Assembly (NCBI GenBank): GCA_964545475.1
Contig: CAZJGG010000043.1
Location: forward strand, 1 to 29,028
Origin: CAZJGG01 sp964545475
GTDB taxonomy: Bacteria > Bacillota > Clostridia > Lachnospirales > JAISER01
Reading direction: 5' to 3'
DNA length: 29,028 nt
Below are positions 6,748 through 13,542 of the stretch, piece after piece. Under the pieces are notes generated by a model. It was not told the DNA's origin and ran no database searches. It saw only the letters and a list, made by a program, of their open reading frames with translations. Numbering within the stretch: position 1 is the stretch's first letter; every line of letters begins with the position of its first letter. The position numbers and the translations under genes are program-made.

Positions 6748-7110
6748 ATGAATTTTACATTTGACCATAATAACATTAACGTATTAGACCTTGAAAAGAG
6801 CTTGGCTTTTTATGAAAAGGCACTTGGCTTAACGCCGGCTAAAAGAAAGGAAAAAGAAGGCTTCATCCTTGTTTATCTTGGAGACGGTTCTACGAAGCAC
6901 CTTTTGGAGCTTACTTGGCTTAAAGACAGAAAAGAACCATACAATTTAGGAGACAACGAAATCCACATATGTTTTAGAACTGACAATTATGAAAAAGCTC
7001 ATGAATTACACAAGGAAATGGGCTGTATTTGCTACGAAAACGAAGAAATGGGCTTGTATTTTATTTCTGACCCAGACGGATATTGGATTGAAATTGTACC
7101 CGTAAGATAG
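6748..7110 (+). CDS. VOC-family protein, glyoxalase I-like
   Basis: This single-domain vicinal-oxygen-chelate protein of 120 residues resembles lactoylglutathione lyase, which isomerises the methylglyoxal-thiol hemithioacetal. The four metal-ligand positions are filled: His7 (FDHNNI), Glu54 (LLELTW), His73 (EIHICF) and Glu115 (YWIEIV). FISDPDGYWIEI is the usual C-terminal signature. ATG 6748 follows AGGAGG; a longer upstream frame has no such site. It could act on another thiol adduct, since clostridia often lack glutathione. Confidence 0.88.
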   Translation: MNFTFDHNNINVLDLEKSLAFYEKALGLTPAKRKEKEGFILVYLGDGSTKHLLELTWLKDRKEPYNLGDNEIHICFRTDNYEKAHELHKEMGCICYENEEMGLYFISDPDGYWIEIVPVR

Positions 7111-7166
7111 GAAATAATAACAGTCTCGTCTATGTAAATGTTTCACAAAATATTAAGCGGAAACGC

Positions 7167-7199
7167 TTGACATTTGTGCATTTTTGTGATATTATCACA
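7167..7199 (+). promoter_or_regulatory. ald promoter with palindrome over the -10
   Basis: TTGACA (7167-7172), 17 bp, TATTAT (7190-7195). A 15-bp perfect palindrome TGTGATA-T-TATCACA (7185-7199) covers the -10. The TGTGA/TCACA halves resemble Crp/Fnr-family sites but with 5 instead of 6 central bases. Just upstream AAGCG-GAAA-CGCTT (7155-7168) forms a second short repeat. Confidence 0.6.
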
Positions 7200-7234
7200 T
7201 TGCATAAACATATTATTTTAAGGAGATGCGAAAT

Positions 7235-8350
7235 ATGATAGTTGGTTGCGTAAAAGAAATTAAGAAACACGAGTACAGAGTTGGTATGACCCCGGAAAAC
7301 GCTAAAGAATACATTTCCCACGGCCACACTGTTTACATTGAAAAAGGGGCTGGGATTGGTTCTTCTTTTGAAGACAGCGAATATGCCGCAGCAGGCGCTC
7401 AATTGCTTGAAACAGCAGCAGAGGTTTGGGCTAAAGCGGATATGATTGTTAAAGTTAAAGAGCCACTTAAAGAAGAATATCCTCTTATGCGCAGCGGGCA
7501 AACCGTGTATACTTATTTCCATCTTGCAGCTGATAAAGAATTAACAGAAGCGACTATCAAATCAGGCGTTAAAGCGGTTGCTTATGAAACAGTTACAGAC
7601 AAAAATGGAACATTACCGCTTCTTACACCAATGAGCGAAGTTGCAGGCAGACTTAGTATTCAAGAAGGCGCAAAATATCTTGAAAAACCATTTGGCGGTC
7701 GTGGAGTTTTATTAAGCGGCGTACCAGGCACTAAAAAAGGTAAAATAGTAATTTTAGGCGCTGGCGTTGTTGGTACTAACGCTTTAAAAATAGCTGTTGG
7801 TATGGGCGCAGACGTTACAATTATGGACATTAACTTAGACAGATTGCGTTACTTAGATGATGTTTTCGGAAAAGATATTCAAACACTTTACTCTACAGAC
7901 GCTGCAATTCAAAAAGAAATTGCAGAAGCAGACCTTGTTATCGGTGCGGTATTAATCCCTGGTGCAGCAGCTCCAAAGCTTGTTAAAAAAGATTACTTAA
8001 AGCTTATGAAACCAGGCGCTGTTATTGTAGACGTTGCAGTTGACCAAGGCGGATGCTTTGAAACAACACACGCAACATACCATGATGCTCCAACATTTGT
8101 TATTGATGGCGTTGTTCATTATTGCGTAGCAAACATGCCAGGTGCAACTCCACGTACATCTACAATTGCTCTTACTAACGCAACTCTTAGAAATGGGCTT
8201 TTAATTGCGGACAAGGGTCTTGAAAAAGCTTGCGAAGTAAACAAATACCTAGTTCCTGGTATTAACGCTTATAACGGCAAATTAACAATTAAAGCCGTTG
8301 CAGATGTATTTAACATGCCATACACACCTGTTGAAGAATGCTTGAAATAG
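7235..8350 (+). CDS. ald: Alanine dehydrogenase
   Basis: NAD-dependent interconversion of L-alanine with pyruvate and ammonia, in the cytoplasm as a hexamer. From ATG 7235 the protein is 371 residues, the standard family length. Arg15, Lys75 and His96 sit at the same positions as the catalytic residues of well-studied alanine dehydrogenases. The NAD site GAGVVGTNALKIAVGMGADV begins near residue 174, followed by the acidic end of the second strand (MDINL). ATG 7235 is preferred because AAGGAG lies 9 bp before it; the in-frame ATG at 7226 touches that site. Many codons end in C where alternatives exist, suggesting good expression. It is monocistronic with its own promoter and terminator. Confidence 0.96.
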   Translation: MIVGCVKEIKKHEYRVGMTPENAKEYISHGHTVYIEKGAGIGSSFEDSEYAAAGAQLLETAAEVWAKADMIVKVKEPLKEEYPLMRSGQTVYTYFHLAADKELTEATIKSGVKAVAYETVTDKNGTLPLLTPMSEVAGRLSIQEGAKYLEKPFGGRGVLLSGVPGTKKGKIVILGAGVVGTNALKIAVGMGADVTIMDINLDRLRYLDDVFGKDIQTLYSTDAAIQKEIAEADLVIGAVLIPGAAAPKLVKKDYLKLMKPGAVIVDVAVDQGGCFETTHATYHDAPTFVIDGVVHYCVANMPGATPRTSTIALTNATLRNGLLIADKGLEKACEVNKYLVPGINAYNGKLTIKAVADVFNMPYTPVEECLK

Positions 8351-8390
8351 TTTCTTTTTAGGCACTCAAACTATTATCTTTATCAACTAA

Positions 8391-8426
8391 AAGCCCAGGC
8401 AGTTATATAACTGCTCGGGCTTTTTT
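8391..8426 (+). terminator. Terminator of ald
   Basis: GCCC..GCAGTTATATAACTGC..GGGC forms a long stem followed by TTTTTT. It overlaps the last base pairs of the convergent XRE gene. Confidence 0.8.
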
Positions 8427-9072
8427 ATGTTTCTTTAGCTTGTTTAATAATTTTATCAATATCAGCAAGGGTTCTGCGATTTTCGAGAAAGTCGTTAAAT
8501 AACTTTTCAAAACCGAATTCTACAAATTCATCGTGAAAGAGCTTTTCTGAATAAAACAGAAGCTTTTTTCGGCCTGTTTTTGAAAGGCATTTATAAATTG
8601 AGCCTATACGGGCGGCTTCTTCATCTGTAACGTTTTCTCTAGTGTATGCTCCATTGGTTTCTTCGTCGCCTGAGATATAGTCCGGTGTGACGTTATAGTA
8701 ATTGGCTAATCGATTTACAATGTCAATTGTTGGTTCTTTAACACCTTTCTCAAAGTCAGTATACTCTGAATGCTTAATACGTAATGTTTCAGACACAGTA
8801 AAAGTTGAAACGCCCTTTTTATTTCTAAGCAATAATAAACGCTCAGATAATGTTTTTCTGGACGTTCCTGGTGGGGCGGCAACTTCGGTTAGCCCAAGTA
8901 TATAATCAGTTGTTACATTAAAATATTCTGCTAAAAGCTTTGCGGATGAGATATCCGGGTTTGTTAAACCGTTTTCCCATTGGCTTACGGCTGTTTGGTG
9001 AACGTTAACAACTTTTGCAAGCTGGGATTGAGACATTCTGTTTTTTGTTCTAAGCTCTCTAATATGACTCAT
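8425..9072 (-). CDS. XRE-family regulator with two helix-turn-helix domains
   Basis: A 215-residue repressor-like protein. Residues 4-58 form a Cro/C1-type HTH (MSQSQLAKVVNVHQTAVSQW) and residues about 74-131 a second one (VSETLRIKHSEYTDFEKG). The C-terminal 75 residues are helical and may oligomerise. Phage repressors more often have one HTH plus a peptidase or dimer domain, so the tandem HTH is unusual. ATG follows GGAGG. It is divergent from the lysis cassette, whose promoter carries a large palindrome; control of that promoter is the simplest inference. No LexA-type cleavage site is seen. Confidence 0.88.
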   Translation of the reverse strand: MSHIRELRTKNRMSQSQLAKVVNVHQTAVSQWENGLTNPDISSAKLLAEYFNVTTDYILGLTEVAAPPGTSRKTLSERLLLLRNKKGVSTFTVSETLRIKHSEYTDFEKGVKEPTIDIVNRLANYYNVTPDYISGDEETNGAYTRENVTDEEAARIGSIYKCLSKTGRKKLLFYSEKLFHDEFVEFGFEKLFNDFLENRRTLADIDKIIKQAKET

Positions 9073-9196
9073 ATAAAATCCTCCATAATAGCTATAGCAA
9101 TTTATAATACAGTAACAGCGGATGAAAAAGACAAACTTGCGTTTTATAATAGGATTAATAGTCTAGCGATATATATAAATAATAGCAGATATAATA

Positions 9197-9225
9197 TTGA
9201 CAAACAATAGTTTAATAGTTATAAT
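9197..9225 (+). promoter_or_regulatory. Consensus sigma-A promoter of the lysis cassette
   Basis: TTGACA, exactly 17 bp, TATAAT: a full match to consensus. AATAGT half-sites lie in the spacer and the -10 is the first part of the palindrome at 9222-9264. A promoter this strong in front of lysis genes needs tight repression. Confidence 0.8.
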
Positions 9226-9264
9226 ATTATCTACACTATTAAATTAATAGTGTAGATAATATTA
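9222..9264. promoter_or_regulatory. 43-bp perfect palindrome, probable XRE operator
   Basis: Two 21-bp arms starting TAATATTATCTACACTATTA mirror each other around A9243. The palindrome overlaps the -10 and start region of the consensus promoter. The halves hold ACTATTAA/TTAATAGT, echoed by AATAGTTTAATAG in the spacer, so it may bind two dimers, in keeping with the regulator's two HTH domains. As DNA it could extrude a cruciform; as RNA it would be a 5' hairpin. Confidence 0.7.
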
Positions 9265-9364
9265 ATTTTTAAGTAATAATGGTTAAATATTAGTATAAGG
9301 ATGTCTTTTAAAAATTTACCCAAAAAATGAACGCTATGTACAAATAAGTTAGGAGGATGGCTTT

Positions 9365-9628
9365 ATTAAAAATTTAGAATTTACAAAGGCTGTTGTAGGT
9401 GCTGTTATGCTTACGTATTTTGTAGGTTTGGCTCTTGGCATTTATGTTGTCATTAAAATTTTGACGATATACCCGGAGTATTCAACCCAGGCGTGCGTTG
9501 CTCTTTTTTCGTATATAGGTATACCCACGGCTACAACTATTGGGTTTTATACCTGGAAGGCGAAAAATGAAAATATTGTAAAGAAAAATAAACGTTTACA
9601 TAATAATACTAATGAAGAAATAAAGTAG
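9365..9628 (+). CDS. Small membrane protein of the lysis cassette, possible ATT start
   Basis: The frame encodes KNLEFTKAVVGAVMLTYFVG, one long hydrophobic region (about 8-32), a second (about 44-60) and a basic tail (KNENIVKKNKRLH). The length is 87 residues if translation starts at ATT 9365. That codon is 8 bp after a perfect AGGAGG (9351-9356), and no ATG, GTG or TTG lies in frame between. The nearest ATG is 9407, with no ribosome binding site, inside the first membrane segment. Such proteins precede holins in clostridial prophages. It may be a second holin or antiholin. The existence of the gene is likely; its start is uncertain. Confidence 0.6.
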   Translation: MKNLEFTKAVVGAVMLTYFVGLALGIYVVIKILTIYPEYSTQACVALFSYIGIPTATTIGFYTWKAKNENIVKKNKRLHNNTNEEIK

Positions 9629-9637
9629 GAGGAAAAA

Positions 9638-9868
9638 ATGAATATTAATTGGAAGCAAAAGCTTAGTAGCAGAAAATTTTGGTCGCTTCTAGCGGCTTTT
9701 ATAGGGGCAGTTTTAGTATTTATGAATGCATCGCCTGAATCGGTTGAACGGGTAGCTGCAATTATAGCGGCGGCAGGCGCTGTGGTAGGATATATGTTTG
9801 CAGAAGCAAATGTAGACGCTGGCAGAGTCTCTGATGTAGTTACAAATGAACAAAACAAGGAGGAATAA
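9638..9868 (+). CDS. Phage holin-like protein
   Basis: A 76-residue protein with NWKQKLSSRKFWSLLAAFIGAV at the N-terminus and two hydrophobic stretches (about 14-31 and 38-56) joined by a short turn, then an acidic tail. Size, topology and the NWK..L.S..FW opening match small phage holins of Gram-positive phages. These make membrane lesions that release the endolysin. ATG follows AGGAGG, 9 bp after the preceding stop, and the endolysin gene starts two bases after its own stop. Confidence 0.75.
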   Translation: MNINWKQKLSSRKFWSLLAAFIGAVLVFMNASPESVERVAAIIAAAGAVVGYMFAEANVDAGRVSDVVTNEQNKEE

Positions 9869-9870
9869 GT

Positions 9871-10641
9871 TTGAGTAAAACAAATATGGGTCTTATAGAG
9901 CATTGTGAAAAAGCGCTTAACGAAAAATGGCGATATTTATGGGGGTGTTACGGGCAAATTGCAACAAAAACTGTAATTGATAACAATATAAAGCAATACC
10001 CTGCAAATGCTTCAAAAAGAGAATATGCAGAGGGAGCGATTGGCAAAACCAGGCTTTGTGATTGTTATGGATTAGTAAAATCGTATTTATGGTGGACAGA
10101 TAACAAAGGTAATCCAAAATATAACGGAAGTCAGGACTTTAACACGGCTGCGGCCTATTCAAGGGCTAAAGAAAAAGGGCTGTTAGCAGATATGCCTGAA
10201 ATACCCGGTATAATATTATATATGGAAGGTCATGTAGGTGTTTATATCGGCTGTGGTCGTTTTATAGAATGCGCCGGTGGGGGTAAAGGGGCAATAGAAG
10301 GCGAAATTGCTAACGGAAAAGTCGTTAATGGAAGCAAATTTATTAAGTGGTTTAAAGATTGCAATATTACATATTTAAATACGGATATTAAGCAGGTTTT
10401 GGTTATGTTCGACAAAACTGAAACGTTTAAATTGAACTGTATAAATAATAACGGCTTGCATTTTTGCAAATGGGTAGAGCTAAGGTCGGTGCTTACGTTT
10501 GACATATTGAATAAGCTTCCGCCTAGAATACTTAATACAAATAATGAGGAATATGTATCTGTTAGAAATGTTTTTGAAGCAGCTGGATGTATTGTTGAAT
10601 GGAAAAATGGGGTGATAGTTGTAAAATATAATAAAAATTGA
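9871..10641 (+). CDS. NlpC/P60-like endolysin with C-terminal stalk-type domain
   Basis: A 256-residue cell-wall hydrolase candidate. Cys65 in RLCDCYGLVKSY, His121 in EGHVGVYIG and a polar third residue near FIECAGG (Glu133) give the Cys-His peptidase pattern of NlpC/P60/CHAP folds. It has no signal peptide, as expected for release through a holin. The last 55 residues (LRSVLTFDILNKLPP, then EEYVSVRNVFEAAGCIVEW) resemble the copper-amine-oxidase N-terminal-like stalk domain, which often anchors clostridial wall proteins. TTG start at 9871 follows AAGGAGG. The next promoter overlaps its stop codon. Confidence 0.8.
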   Translation: MSKTNMGLIEHCEKALNEKWRYLWGCYGQIATKTVIDNNIKQYPANASKREYAEGAIGKTRLCDCYGLVKSYLWWTDNKGNPKYNGSQDFNTAAAYSRAKEKGLLADMPEIPGIILYMEGHVGVYIGCGRFIECAGGGKGAIEGEIANGKVVNGSKFIKWFKDCNITYLNTDIKQVLVMFDKTETFKLNCINNNGLHFCKWVELRSVLTFDILNKLPPRILNTNNEEYVSVRNVFEAAGCIVEWKNGVIVVKYNKN

Positions 10642-10673
10642 CAATTTATATAAAATGATGTATTATCATGATA
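10638..10673 (+). promoter_or_regulatory. Promoter of the UroD-like gene
   Basis: TTGACA (10638-10643, overlapping the endolysin stop), 17 bp, TATTAT (10661-10666). TATCATGATA (10664-10673) is a perfect 10-bp palindrome over the -10 end. It shares TTATC with candidate IclR sites at 12158 and 13509. Confidence 0.6.
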
Positions 10674-10712
10674 TATAAATGTAACTAAATATTCGAAAGG
10701 GAGAGGAAATAT

Positions 10713-11951
10713 ATGTGCGAAATTGATAAAATGAGAGCTAAAAGAGCGGAACGTGTTAAAACTTGCATAGAGTTGGGGACGCCGGACAGAGTTCCTTTCG
10801 TGCCGAAAGTTGCGGCACAGTACGCCATACCTTATGGGATACCCATGTATGCCGTTTTAAAAGATTTGCGTAATATGATTCCGGGTATAAAGGAATTTTT
10901 TACAGAAGTAGAAGTGGATCTTGCTTGGGCTCCAATTCAATATCCAATTGATCCCATGGTGGAGCTTGGTGCGTGCCATATAAACTTTCCCGGGGCGGAC
11001 AGTAATATTCCACTAAATCAAGGTTTCCAAATTCATGATGGTACATATATTTACGATGACGAGTTTGATGAACTTTGCTTTGACCCTACGAACTTTTTAC
11101 TTACAAAGCTTTTGCCCAGAAAGTTTAAAGCACTTAAAGGGCTTGAAAATCTTAACTTTCAAAATCCTACAGAATATAACTTTTTAATGGATATATCAGC
11201 GGCGGCGCTTCCTGACACACTGGAAGCAATAAACAGCCTTATTCAAGGGGCTAAATTGTCTGCTAAATGGGCTGGGCAGTTAGGAGAATGCGCAAAAACA
11301 ATTCACGATTTAGGTTTTCCTCTTGGACCAAACATTGCCCAAACATGCCCCTTTGACATGTTTACAGACAATTACAGAGGCATTGTTTCCGTTATGTATG
11401 ACCTTTCAGAGCGCCCGGAACAGCTTTTAGAGGTTTTAAAAGTTATGGAACGCATTTGCGTGGAACGGGTTATTAAAACTGCAAAAGCAGTTAACGCACA
11501 GTACGTATTTATTCCTTTACATAACGGCGTAGATGAATTTATGTCTCCAAAAATGTATGAAAAATTCTATTGGCCGGGGCTTAAAGCTATGATGGTTGAA
11601 ATTATAGAAAACGGCATGACGCCATATGTTTTCTGCGAAGGAAAATATAACAACAGGCTTGATATAATAAGCGACATTCCAAAAGGCAAGGTTGCTTATA
11701 TGTTTGAAGAGGTCGATATTAAGAAAGCTAAAAGGGCATTAGAAGGTGTTGCATGTGTTTGTGGTAATTTACCGGCTGCAACTCTTGCATTCGGAAAAAA
11801 AGAAGAGGTTATAGACATGACAAAGCGCATGATAGACGATTGTGCAGGGGGCGGGGGATTTATGATGGACTGCTCCATAGTGCTTGATAATGCCTCAAGA
11901 GAAAATATGATAGCATGGTATGAAACGACTATAAATTATGGAAAATATTAG
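10713..11951 (+). CDS. UroD/MtaA-family methyltransferase-like protein
   Basis: A 412-residue member of the uroporphyrinogen decarboxylase superfamily. The divergent sequence and neighbouring MttB genes favour the MtaA/MtbA-like branch, which moves methyl groups from corrinoid proteins, over haem synthesis. MtaA-type enzymes bind zinc by His-x-Cys and a later Cys. Here the first position reads V306-F-C308, so the His is missing, while Cys387 (FMMDCSIV) is present; His270 or Cys350 could substitute. No haem genes are nearby. ATG follows AGGGAGAGG. The TAG stop is formed by the junction with MITE copy B. It shares strand with the IclR gene and downstream operon but has its own promoter. Confidence 0.82.
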   Translation: MCEIDKMRAKRAERVKTCIELGTPDRVPFVPKVAAQYAIPYGIPMYAVLKDLRNMIPGIKEFFTEVEVDLAWAPIQYPIDPMVELGACHINFPGADSNIPLNQGFQIHDGTYIYDDEFDELCFDPTNFLLTKLLPRKFKALKGLENLNFQNPTEYNFLMDISAAALPDTLEAINSLIQGAKLSAKWAGQLGECAKTIHDLGFPLGPNIAQTCPFDMFTDNYRGIVSVMYDLSERPEQLLEVLKVMERICVERVIKTAKAVNAQYVFIPLHNGVDEFMSPKMYEKFYWPGLKAMMVEIIENGMTPYVFCEGKYNNRLDIISDIPKGKVAYMFEEVDIKKAKRALEGVACVCGNLPAATLAFGKKEEVIDMTKRMIDDCAGGGGFMMDCSIVLDNASRENMIAWYETTINYGKY

Positions 11952-12116
11952 AACCTGTATTCAATAATGGGTTGCCCGAATTTGAAACAGCGATTTTTCG
12001 CCATTCGCGGCGGGGCGGCGAAGGCATAATAGAGCTAATTATGGCAAGCCGCCGCAACAAAGAATGGCGGAATAATCGCTTTCAAAGGCGGGTAACAGCT
12101 TATTGAATACAGGTTC
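11951..12116 (-). mobile_element. 166-bp MITE, copy B (inverted)
   Basis: The reverse complement reads the same as copies A and C throughout. TTA is duplicated at 11948-11950 and 12117-12119. Insertion was inside the stop codon region of the UroD-like gene: removing element and one TTA restores TAT TAA TAC, so the original stop TAA became TAG without changing the protein. Its fold-back RNA may now act as a barrier or terminator between this gene and iclR-type regulation downstream. Confidence 0.92.
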
Positions 12117-12157
12117 TTAATACTAAGGGGTGCTAATGCACCAATTTTTAATACATT

Positions 12158-12169
12158 ATCGTATACGAT
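12158..12169. promoter_or_regulatory. Palindrome upstream of the IclR gene, candidate operator
   Basis: ATCGTATACGAT is a perfect 12-bp palindrome directly before a TTGACA at 12178-12183. The 9-mer ATTATCGTA that opens it (12155-12163) recurs at 13509-13517 in the leader of the operon. A TATAAT lies further on at about 12222, but its -35 partner is weak. The remaining leader to 12328 shows nothing clear. Confidence 0.4.
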
Positions 12170-12328
12170 TAAAAAAATTGACAGTTTTTAGAATTTGCTA
12201 TTTATTAATTGTTAATTATGATATAATGTCAAAAGCCGCTGATAAATTCATTTACAAAATTTTATGCGCTGGAGATTATACCAGAATTAGTCAGTGATAA
12301 TTAATAAGTATTAAAGGATGGTAACTTT

Positions 12329-13126
12329 ATGCCAAATATATCAGCAGCAAAGAACATACAGTCAATTTCAAGAGCGATTGCAATTTTGCGCTGTTTTAAT
12401 GACTTTGAAGAATTAGGGCTTACAGAAATAAGTAAAATGGTAGGGCTGCATAAAAGCACAACAGCAGGAATTGTTCAAACTTTGAAAAACGAAGGAATGC
12501 TTGAACAAAATGAGGAAACCAGCAAATTTCGATTGGGAATAGAGCTTTATGGGCTTAGCCTTAATATTAAAATGGATTTAAGAGATTTATGCTTGCCTTA
12601 TTTGGACAAGCTTCTTGAAGAAACCGGAGAAACAGTAAATTTGGTTTTGCTTGACAATAATATGATTGTATACGTTGAGAAAAAGGAAAGCTCTCATTCT
12701 ATGAGGATTTGTACAAAAATCGGACACAAAATGCCGCTGTACTGTACGGGGGTTGGAAAAGCCATTTTAGCCTTTTTGCCTGAGGACAGGGCAAATAAAA
12801 TTATTGAAGAAACACATTTTGAACAATTTACTGAAAACACCGTAACTAATGCGGAAAAATTAAAAGAAATGCTTGGTGATATAAGAAAACAGGGTTATGG
12901 TTTTGATATGGAGGAGCTTGAATACGGTCTTGTTTGCGTAGGTGTGCCCCTTCTAGATTCTAAAGGGATTCCGGTTGCCGGAATGAGCATATCAGGTCCA
13001 TCCACAAGAATGACGGATGAAAAAATGGAAATAATTATAGAAAAGATTTTTGATGCGGTTACTAGCATTTCTGCCCAGTCTCATGGAAAATATACAATAC
13101 CTTATGTGTTGCATAATAAGTTATAG
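12329..13126 (+). CDS. IclR-family transcriptional regulator
   Basis: A 265-residue regulator. Residues about 10-70 form the winged HTH (LTEISKMVGLHKSTTAGIVQTLKNEGMLEQ, given here as its position only in part), and about 80-255 the GAF-like effector domain with family marks: GHKMPLYCTGVGKAILAFLP, then QGYGFDMEELEYGLVCVGVPL and the PVAGMSISGP strand. IclR proteins usually control catabolic genes next to them and bind a pathway metabolite. The operon starting at 13543 is the obvious target. ATG follows AAAGGATGG. It is monocistronic, closed by a strong hairpin at 13248-13290. Confidence 0.92.
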   Translation: MPNISAAKNIQSISRAIAILRCFNDFEELGLTEISKMVGLHKSTTAGIVQTLKNEGMLEQNEETSKFRLGIELYGLSLNIKMDLRDLCLPYLDKLLEETGETVNLVLLDNNMIVYVEKKESSHSMRICTKIGHKMPLYCTGVGKAILAFLPEDRANKIIEETHFEQFTENTVTNAEKLKEMLGDIRKQGYGFDMEELEYGLVCVGVPLLDSKGIPVAGMSISGPSTRMTDEKMEIIIEKIFDAVTSISAQSHGKYTIPYVLHNKL

Positions 13127-13247
13127 TATTATTAAAAGACTAAATAGTTTTAGTGTAAAGTGCAATGGTTTATTTATATATAACGTTTTATCTGTCGAAA
13201 GACAAATGATAAAATCGATATTAAATTGGAGCTTTTTATATTTTTTT

Positions 13248-13290
13248 AAGTTCGATAAAATTGCGAAATGACGCAGTTTTTATCGAACTT
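13248..13290. terminator. Terminator of the IclR gene
   Basis: Thirteen-bp perfect arms (AAGTTCGATAAAA / TTTTATCGAACTT) plus an inner GCG/CGC pair. T-rich flanks on both sides make it work in either direction. Confidence 0.8.
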
Positions 13291-13443
13291 TTATTATGTT
13301 TACACAATTGCCATAGAATTTTATTAATGTGAAAATTGCTTTTAAATATAGGAGAATTAGTCGAAGTTGATTTGATTAAAATAAAAGTTAATAATAGAAC
13401 TTTTTAATTTTATAAAAATTTATATAATTTTATTAAAAAAATA

Positions 13444-13473
13444 TTGACAAAAAAAATTTATGTATGTTAAAAT
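13444..13473 (+). promoter_or_regulatory. Promoter of the MttB/PanB/BCCT operon
   Basis: TTGACA (13444-13449), 18 bp, TAAAAT (13468-13473; TTAAAA at 17 bp is the alternative). A 70-base leader follows. The remaining part of the 416-bp gap (13291-13443) is plain AT-rich sequence. Confidence 0.6.
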
Positions 13474-13498
13474 GTATAACAGTATGGTAATGCAATAT

Positions 13499-13521
13499 TA
13501 TGTACTATATTATCGTACATA
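13499..13521. promoter_or_regulatory. Inverted repeat in the operon leader, candidate IclR site
   Basis: TATGTAC and GTACATA arms flank 9 bp (TATATTATC). The right arm is entered by ATTATCGTA, the same 9-mer as before the IclR gene. It lies after the -10, suited to repression by roadblock. Confidence 0.4.
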
Positions 13522-13542
13522 TATTTTAAGGAGGAAAAATAT

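Noticed and set aside
10713..11951. True uroporphyrinogen decarboxylase (HemE)
   Set aside because: The N-terminal Arg-rich substrate motif of HemE is not seen, the protein is longer, and no haem gene is near; the MtaA-like branch fits better.
13050..13271. Plus-strand frame overlapping the end of the IclR gene
   Set aside because: It is an out-of-frame continuation into the terminator, with no start signal.
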